Part shown: in pieces, positions 6,320 to 9,779 of the stretch
Position numbering within the stretch: the stretch's first letter is position 1
Layout of the letters: each line of letters starts with the position of its first letter
Assembly (NCBI GenBank): GCA_016788945.1
Contig: JAEUSA010000207.1
Span: 1 to 9,779 of the forward strand
Origin: Leptospiraceae bacterium
GTDB lineage: Bacteria; Spirochaetota; Leptospiria; Turneriellales; Turneriellaceae
Length of the DNA stretch: 9,779 nt
Reading direction: 5' to 3'
Position numbers and translations under genes: made by a program
The notes under the pieces: model-generated
Database searches by the model: none
Seen by the model: only the letters and a program-made list of their open reading frames with translations
Told to the model about the DNA's origin: nothing

Positions 6320-7390
6320 TCACATACCCATCACACGCATCAATTGAACCATTTCGGGCTCAACTGCCCTGATGCCCTGCGTCGCTTCGCTGAGGTATGC
6401 AGGCACCACATGCCCGGCTCGTTGCGCGGTAAAGATGCCGGTCATGCGGTTTTTGAGAAAACGTACCGCCGCTTCGCCCATGCGCGTACCCCAAATGCGA
6501 TCAAAGGACGTGGGCGTTCCACCGCGTTGAATATGGCCGAGTATCGACACGCGGATATTCATACCGATTTTGGGACGCAATATTTCTGCCCAAGTAAAAG
6601 CAGGCGACTCTTCGGCGGCGACGACTGCCTTTACCGAGGGGTCTGGTGCAGAAGCGCGTATTTTTTTCGCCCTGTCGGTCTCAAGGCCTTCAATGCTGGT
6701 ACCTTCTGCGACGACGACAATGCCGAAGCGTTTACCTTTTTTTCGTGCCGCTTCAAGCCGTGCGGCAAATGCATCAATATCCACGCGCTCTTCAGGTATA
6801 AGGACGTCTTCGGCGCCGCAGGCAAGCGCTACGGAAAGCGCGATCTGACCGGCCTTGCGGCCCATGACTTCAACGAAAAAAACGCGTCCATGCGAAAGCG
6901 CCGTATCGCGCAGTTTATCGATCGCTTCGACAGCGGTCTGCACCGCAGTATCGAAGCCAATGGTATATTCGGTGCCGGGAATATCATTGTCGATCGTACC
7001 GGGAATTCCCACCGCCTGCCCTTTAAAAATCTTGCTGAGTTCCGTAAGTCCACGAAATGAACCATCACCGCCGACGACGCAGAGCGAATCAATATTACGG
7101 CTTGCCAGAATCTGCGCGGCCTTTTCTAAGCCCGGTTGTGTTTGAAACTCGTCGGAGCGCGAAGTACCAAGAAATGTGCCGCCCTGATTAATGATGAGAC
7201 CGACATCGCGTGAAGTCAGCTCGCGTATTTCATTGGCCAATAATCCCTCATAGCCGTTTTGAATGCCGAACACCTGATAGCGCTCCCAAAGAGCAGCACG
7301 CACAAACGCCCTTATTGCTGCATTCATGCCAGGGGCGTCGCCGCCTGATGATAATATCGCTACCCGTTTATCGTCTTGCCTGTTTCCCAT
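6320..7390 (-). CDS. pfkA: ATP-dependent 6-phosphofructokinase
   Basis: This cytoplasmic enzyme phosphorylates fructose 6-phosphate to fructose 1,6-bisphosphate, the committed step of glycolysis. The 356 residues show SSGGDAPGMNAAIR (14-27), GGDGS (107-111), PGTIDND (130-136, catalytic Asp134), the substrate-binding VEVMGRKAG (173-181) and GHIQRGGTPTSFDR (285-298). Glycine in GGDGS and threonine before IDND point to ATP rather than pyrophosphate as donor. It is longer than the roughly 320-residue E. coli enzyme, mainly through about 30 extra residues between the VVVAEG strand (about 225-230) and GHIQRGG. The ATG at 7390 is chosen because AAGGGG (7395-7400) stands four bases upstream; an in-frame extension to 7450 runs through a hairpin and adds residues foreign to the family. 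A large hairpin lies just before the ribosome binding site. Confidence 0.95.
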   Translation of the reverse strand: MGNRQDDKRVAILSSGGDAPGMNAAIRAFVRAALWERYQVFGIQNGYEGLLANEIRELTSRDVGLIINQGGTFLGTSRSDEFQTQPGLEKAAQILASRNIDSLCVVGGDGSFRGLTELSKIFKGQAVGIPGTIDNDIPGTEYTIGFDTAVQTAVEAIDKLRDTALSHGRVFFVEVMGRKAGQIALSVALACGAEDVLIPEERVDIDAFAARLEAARKKGKRFGIVVVAEGTSIEGLETDRAKKIRASAPDPSVKAVVAAEESPAFTWAEILRPKIGMNIRVSILGHIQRGGTPTSFDRIWGTRMGEAAVRFLKNRMTGIFTAQRAGHVVPAYLSEATQGIRAVEPEMVQLMRVMGM

Positions 7391-7394
7391 GTTT

Positions 7395-7400
7395 CCCCTT
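7395..7400 (-). promoter_or_regulatory. Ribosome binding site of pfkA
   Basis: AAGGGG on the minus strand, four bases before the ATG at 7390. It decides the start of pfkA against the longer in-frame reading. Only seven bases separate it from the foot of the 7408-7448 hairpin. Confidence 0.8.
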
Positions 7401-7407
7401 AATGAGA

Positions 7408-7448
7408 GATTTTTTGTGAAGCGCGCTAAGCGCGCATCACAAAAAATC
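7408..7448. repeat. Large inverted repeat (hairpin) before pfkA
   Basis: Arms 7408-7426 and 7430-7448 pair over 18 of 19 positions: GATTTTTTGTGA with TCACAAAAAATC, one mismatch (7420/7436), then GCGCGC with GCGCGC around a TAA loop. On either strand the U-rich run precedes the GC core and an A-rich run follows, so this is not a standard Rho-independent terminator unless the A/U arms themselves serve. As RNA it would sit in the pfkA leader, seven bases before the ribosome binding site. Roles could be transcript end protection, RNase III processing or control of translation; none is shown by the sequence alone. Confidence 0.75.
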
Positions 7449-7459
7449 AATTATCAAAT

Positions 7460-7527
7460 CGCGGTCTCCGATCCGCGCGATGACGCACCTCGTGTGCGGC
7501 GCGGATCACGACCATCGTGGTCTCCGC
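7460..7527 (-). repeat. Cluster of three overlapping stems at the end of the hydratase-like gene
   Basis: In transcription order: stem A, GCGGA/TCCGC (7501-7505, 7523-7527) with inner CACGA/TCGTG (7507-7511, 7515-7519); stem B, GATCCGCGC/GCGCGGATC (7470-7478, 7499-7507), continued by CGCAC/GTGCG (7484-7488, 7494-7498) across a five-base bulge; stem C, CGCGG/CCGCG (7460-7464, 7473-7477). A shares bases with B, and B with C, so B excludes both others. GGTCTCCG occurs as a direct repeat at 7463-7470 and 7519-7526. The stop codon of the upstream gene (7506-7508) lies inside A and touches B. B is by far the most stable. C is followed only by a loose U-rich run, so a terminator is possible but weak. 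Confidence 0.6.
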
Positions 7528-8321
7528 TTTTCCACAATCGAGCGTAGGCCCTCTTGCGTGACCGGGCTCGTCATGATTTTTGCCAGTTCGGCAGCGTCAT
7601 TTTCGCGCAATGATTCAAATACCGTACGGTAAAGTTCGGTGCGTGCGCGCTTCATACCTATCAGCGTCTGCAGCGGGCTCTTACCCAATTTTTCGGCGAA
7701 TTTCAAAGTCTCGGCCATCAGCTCGCTCTCAGAGCATGCCCTGTCGATCAATTTGATCTCGAGCGCTTCGGCGGCCTTAAGCGATTTGCCGCCAAAAAGT
7801 ATATCGCGCGTGGCCATGACCCCAATCAGATCTTGCATATAACGCGCGACAAACGCTGGAAAGTTCATACCCAAAAGCGCCTCGGGAAAACCGATGCGCG
7901 CATTGCCCGTCGCCGGCTTTGCCGCATCCGTGCGACCGCCCACTCCTGTACTTGCCTGTACCATAAACCGCCAATCGGAAAAAAGCGCAAACACGGCGCC
8001 GGCACCCATCGCATGCCCGTTCAAGCAGGCAATAATCGGTTTTGGAAAAAAGAAAAAGTACAGTGCAGTTTCATTCACCAATTGACAAACTTGCAGATTA
8101 TACTCGTACGATTGCCCCAGAAACAGCGCGGGTTCAAAACCATTCGAGAAATAGCCCGAATCGTTACCGGTGAAAATTACAACTCGGACATTGTCATCGT
8201 TTTCGAATTTTTTCAGTGTGTCGCGAAAGCCTTCGAAACTCTCTGAGGTGAGCGTATTAGCCGCGTTATGGTTGATTTTTACGACCGCCGTGCGGCCTTG
8301 CATGCTGATCTCGAGCGCCAT
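7506..8321 (-). CDS. Enoyl-CoA hydratase/isomerase (crotonase) family protein
   Basis: This 271-residue cytoplasmic protein has the crotonase fold signature: oxyanion-hole segment FSNGFEPALF (58-67), PIIACLNGHAMGAGAVFAL (95-113) and IGFPEALLGM (143-152). Where hydratases carry the first catalytic glutamate (Glu144 of the rat enzyme, in GGGCE) this protein has Val110, while the second glutamate is kept as Glu147. In the family, keeping only the second is typical of delta3,delta2-enoyl-CoA isomerases, so isomerase is at least as likely as hydratase; another crotonase reaction is also possible. I chose the ATG at 8321 since MALEISMQGRTAVVKI begins like family members, although no good Shine-Dalgarno is visible; a TTG at 8354 would add eleven residues. 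The stop falls within a palindrome cluster. The neighbours (chemoreceptor, pfkA) give no pathway clue. Confidence 0.9.
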   Translation of the reverse strand: MALEISMQGRTAVVKINHNAANTLTSESFEGFRDTLKKFENDDNVRVVIFTGNDSGYFSNGFEPALFLGQSYEYNLQVCQLVNETALYFFFFPKPIIACLNGHAMGAGAVFALFSDWRFMVQASTGVGGRTDAAKPATGNARIGFPEALLGMNFPAFVARYMQDLIGVMATRDILFGGKSLKAAEALEIKLIDRACSESELMAETLKFAEKLGKSPLQTLIGMKRARTELYRTVFESLRENDAAELAKIMTSPVTQEGLRSIVEKRRPRWS

Positions 8322-8358
8322 GGTACATGGACGTACCGAGGTTCGCCGCGACAAGGAT

Positions 8359-8364
8359 GTTATA
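8359..8364 (-). promoter_or_regulatory. Possible -10 box of the hydratase-like gene
   Basis: TATAAC on the minus strand, 37 bp before the ATG at 8321, with no good -35 hexamer at the usual distance (17 bp upstream reads ATAGAA). Placement in the 103-bp gap after the chemoreceptor gene fits a separate promoter, but this is weak. Confidence 0.2.
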
Positions 8365-8398
8365 GCGGATGGCGTGAGTGTTTCTATCTATCAGCGCC

Positions 8399-8421
8399 GC
8401 AGACGCACTGTAGCGATCTGC
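8399..8421 (-). terminator. Hairpin after the chemoreceptor stop, terminator uncertain
   Basis: GCAGA (8399-8403) pairs with TCTGC (8417-8421) and CGC (8404-8406) with GCG (8413-8415), one base bulged, loop of six. It begins three bases after the stop codon of the chemoreceptor gene. No T-run follows on the minus strand, so intrinsic termination is doubtful. Confidence 0.25.
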
Positions 8422-8424
8422 AAC

Positions 8425-9779
8425 TTAGAATTTTTCGTATTCGCCTGAAGAAACGATAAATTCTTCCGTTGTCGATTTACTGCGCGGCGACTGCCGGCCG
8501 CGTTTTTGCAGGGTATCGCGACCGCCAGCCTGCGCCGCCGCCATCGCTTTTACGGCATTGGCCGCCGAATAATGCTTTGAAAACTCTTCGTGTTCGCCGC
8601 CGAACCTGAAAAATTTCAGGTTCTCGAGCAATGTCGATGTCTGCGAACTCATCTCTTCGGCCGTCGCGGCCAACTCTTCAGCAGCAGATGCCGTCTGTTC
8701 GGTCGTCTGGTTGAGTCGTGACATACTTTCACTGATTTGTTTCGCGGCGTGGTCTTGCTCTTCTGAAGCCTGGCGAATCGCGACGACCTTATGCGCGGTG
8801 TCTTGCATGCTCGTGGTGATGAGCGAGAGCGACGATGCAGCACTTTCTGAAATGGCGGAGCTCTCTTTGAGCAAGACCTGAATCTGTTTTGCTGCCTGCC
8901 CGCTGGTATCGGCGAGCTTACCGACTTCGGTGGCGACAACCGCAAACCCACGTCCGTGTTCGCCGGCGCGCGCGGCTTCGATTGTTGCATTGAGCGCGAG
9001 CAGGTTTGTCTGTGACGCAATCTCTTGTACTATATGAATGCGGTCAGAGATGACCTTCATCGATTCGACCGCACGCATAACGTTATCTGCGCCGATTTGT
9101 GTATTTTTGACTGCCGCGCTTGCCGTATTGTCGGTTTCAACCGCGTTGCGTGCATTGCTCTGAATCAGGTTGGCCATTTCGCCGAGCGCCGCACCGGTCT
9201 CTTCGACATGCGCTGCCTGGTCCATTGCACCGTTGTTCAACAGTTCTGCAGTGCTTGCCACCTGTTGCGCGGCCAGCGAAATTTCTGATGCACTCTGGTG
9301 TACCTGGCGCAGTACACCGCGCAAACGTTCGCTCATGATCTGCAACGACTGCAGAAACGCACCGATTTCGTCGTTGGTCTTAACCGTGATCGTCGCTTCA
9401 AAATTCCCCCCGGCAAGACTCTCTGATACGCTTATCGCCTGTTCAAGGGATCTGGAGATTTGCCGCATTACATACCAGCCAACGAATCCTGAAAACAAAG
9501 TTAGAATTAGCGCCAGAAGAATGGTACTCCATTGTTTGACTTGGAGCGACGTGGCCCGGTTCTCGAGCTTTTCCTTCATCACATCAACGGCCACTTGAGC
9601 CGTGCTTAAAAGAGATTCTTTGTAGGCCCGGGCCGCATCTGCGTAAAGCCTGCCATCAGCGACTGTGGTTCCGGGTATATTTTGCTCAAAGTACCGCCGA
9701 TGTATTCCAGAAAAAGCATCCCATAACTTATCCTGTGTCGAAAACAGACTGCGAAAAATCTCGGTTTTTTCAGGCAAGT
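8425..9779 (-). CDS. Methyl-accepting chemotaxis protein, N-terminus outside window
   Basis: This is the C-terminal part of a transmembrane chemoreceptor; the reading frame stays open to the window edge, so the first membrane helix and most of the sensor domain are missing. Numbering from base 9777: end of a periplasmic sensor domain (about 1-80, helical), second membrane helix (about 84-106), HAMP linker (about 105-158), and the cytoplasmic signalling coiled coil. The kinase-control tip reads [20 protein letters not shown] (249-268), continuing [16 protein letters not shown], the standard CheA/CheW-contacting hairpin. Glu/Gln/Ala-rich stretches such as [18 protein letters not shown] (362-379) are likely methylation regions. 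After a polar linker of about 50 residues the protein ends in EYEKF, which fits the x-aromatic-x-x-aromatic pattern of CheR-tethering pentapeptides (NWETF in E. coli Tsr). The ligand is unknown. Confidence 0.95.
   Translation of the reverse strand, partial: LPEKTEIFRSLFSTQDKLWDAFSGIHRRYFEQNIPGTTVADGRLYADAARAYKESLLSTAQVAVDVMKEKLENRATSLQVKQWSTILLALILTLFSGFVGWYVMRQISRSLEQAISVSESLAGGNFEATITVKTNDEIGAFLQSLQIMSERLRGVLRQVHQSASEISLAAQQVASTAELLNNGAMDQAAHVEETGAALGEMANLIQSNARNAVETDNTASAAVKNTQIGADNVMRAVESMKVISDRIHIVQEIASQTNLLALNATIEAARAGEHGRGFAVVATEVGKLADTSGQAAKQIQVLLKESSAISESAASSLSLITTSMQDTAHKVVAIRQASEEQDHAAKQISESMSRLNQTTEQTASAAEELAATAEEMSSQTSTLLENLKFFRFGGEHEEFSKHYSAANAVKAMAAAQAGGRDTLQKRGRQSPRSKSTTEEFIVSSGEYEKF

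Noticed and set aside
6344..7060. Plus-strand reading frame of 238 residues opposite pfkA
   Set aside because: It mirrors the strongly conserved phosphofructokinase; no ribosome binding site or family likeness.
7408..7448. Calling the large hairpin an intrinsic terminator
   Set aside because: The T-run precedes, and an A-run follows, the GC stem on both strands.
7391..7450. Longer N-terminus of pfkA
   Set aside because: The extension is encoded by the large hairpin and the ribosome binding site itself, and is foreign to the family.
1..9779. CRISPR array, tRNA/rRNA, insertion sequence or prophage genes
   Set aside because: No regularly spaced repeats, cloverleaf-like segment, transposase motif or phage structural gene was seen.

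Overview
The window is a gene-dense stretch of bacterial chromosome, about half G+C by eye. Every gene I can support lies on the minus strand, so transcription runs from high to low coordinates. The outer membrane-type physiology (a signal peptide leading to a periplasmic c-type haem protein), a chemoreceptor and a Fur-type operator point to a motile Gram-negative-like bacterium. The overall style would fit a Leptospiraceae spirochaete such as a Turneriella relative, but no marker here proves this and it is a guess.

Right part (9779 to 6261): the end of a methyl-accepting chemotaxis protein (cut by the window edge), an enoyl-CoA hydratase/isomerase-family protein, ATP-type 6-phosphofructokinase (pfkA), and a 73-residue protein of unknown function. 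The gap between the hydratase-like gene and pfkA is full of palindromes. One is a 19-position-arm hairpin just before the pfkA ribosome binding site. Beside it is a cluster of three overlapping stems that cannot all form at once. A near-perfect 21-bp Fur-type palindrome lies between pfkA and the small gene.

Left part (5912 to 189): five genes packed with gaps or overlaps of -4, +8, +1 and +4 bp, almost certainly one operon. In order they encode a bile acid:sodium symporter-family (BASS) transporter, an extended short-chain dehydrogenase (NAD-dependent epimerase/dehydratase type), an exported Vgb/streptogramin-lyase-like beta-propeller with a c-type haem motif, an MFS exporter-like permease, and a classical short-chain dehydrogenase/reductase. 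Two NAD(P) oxidoreductases, an importer-type carrier, an exporter-type carrier and a periplasmic haem-propeller protein together suggest uptake, oxidation or reduction, and export of a small hydrophobic or carboxylated compound such as a sterol, terpenoid or lipid. The substrate cannot be read from the sequence. This operon is the best candidate for an undescribed system here.

The far left end (1 to 188) is an AT-rich non-coding stretch with promoter-like and Fur-like sequence, probably regulating a gene outside the window. I see no tRNA, rRNA, CRISPR array, insertion sequence or phage gene.
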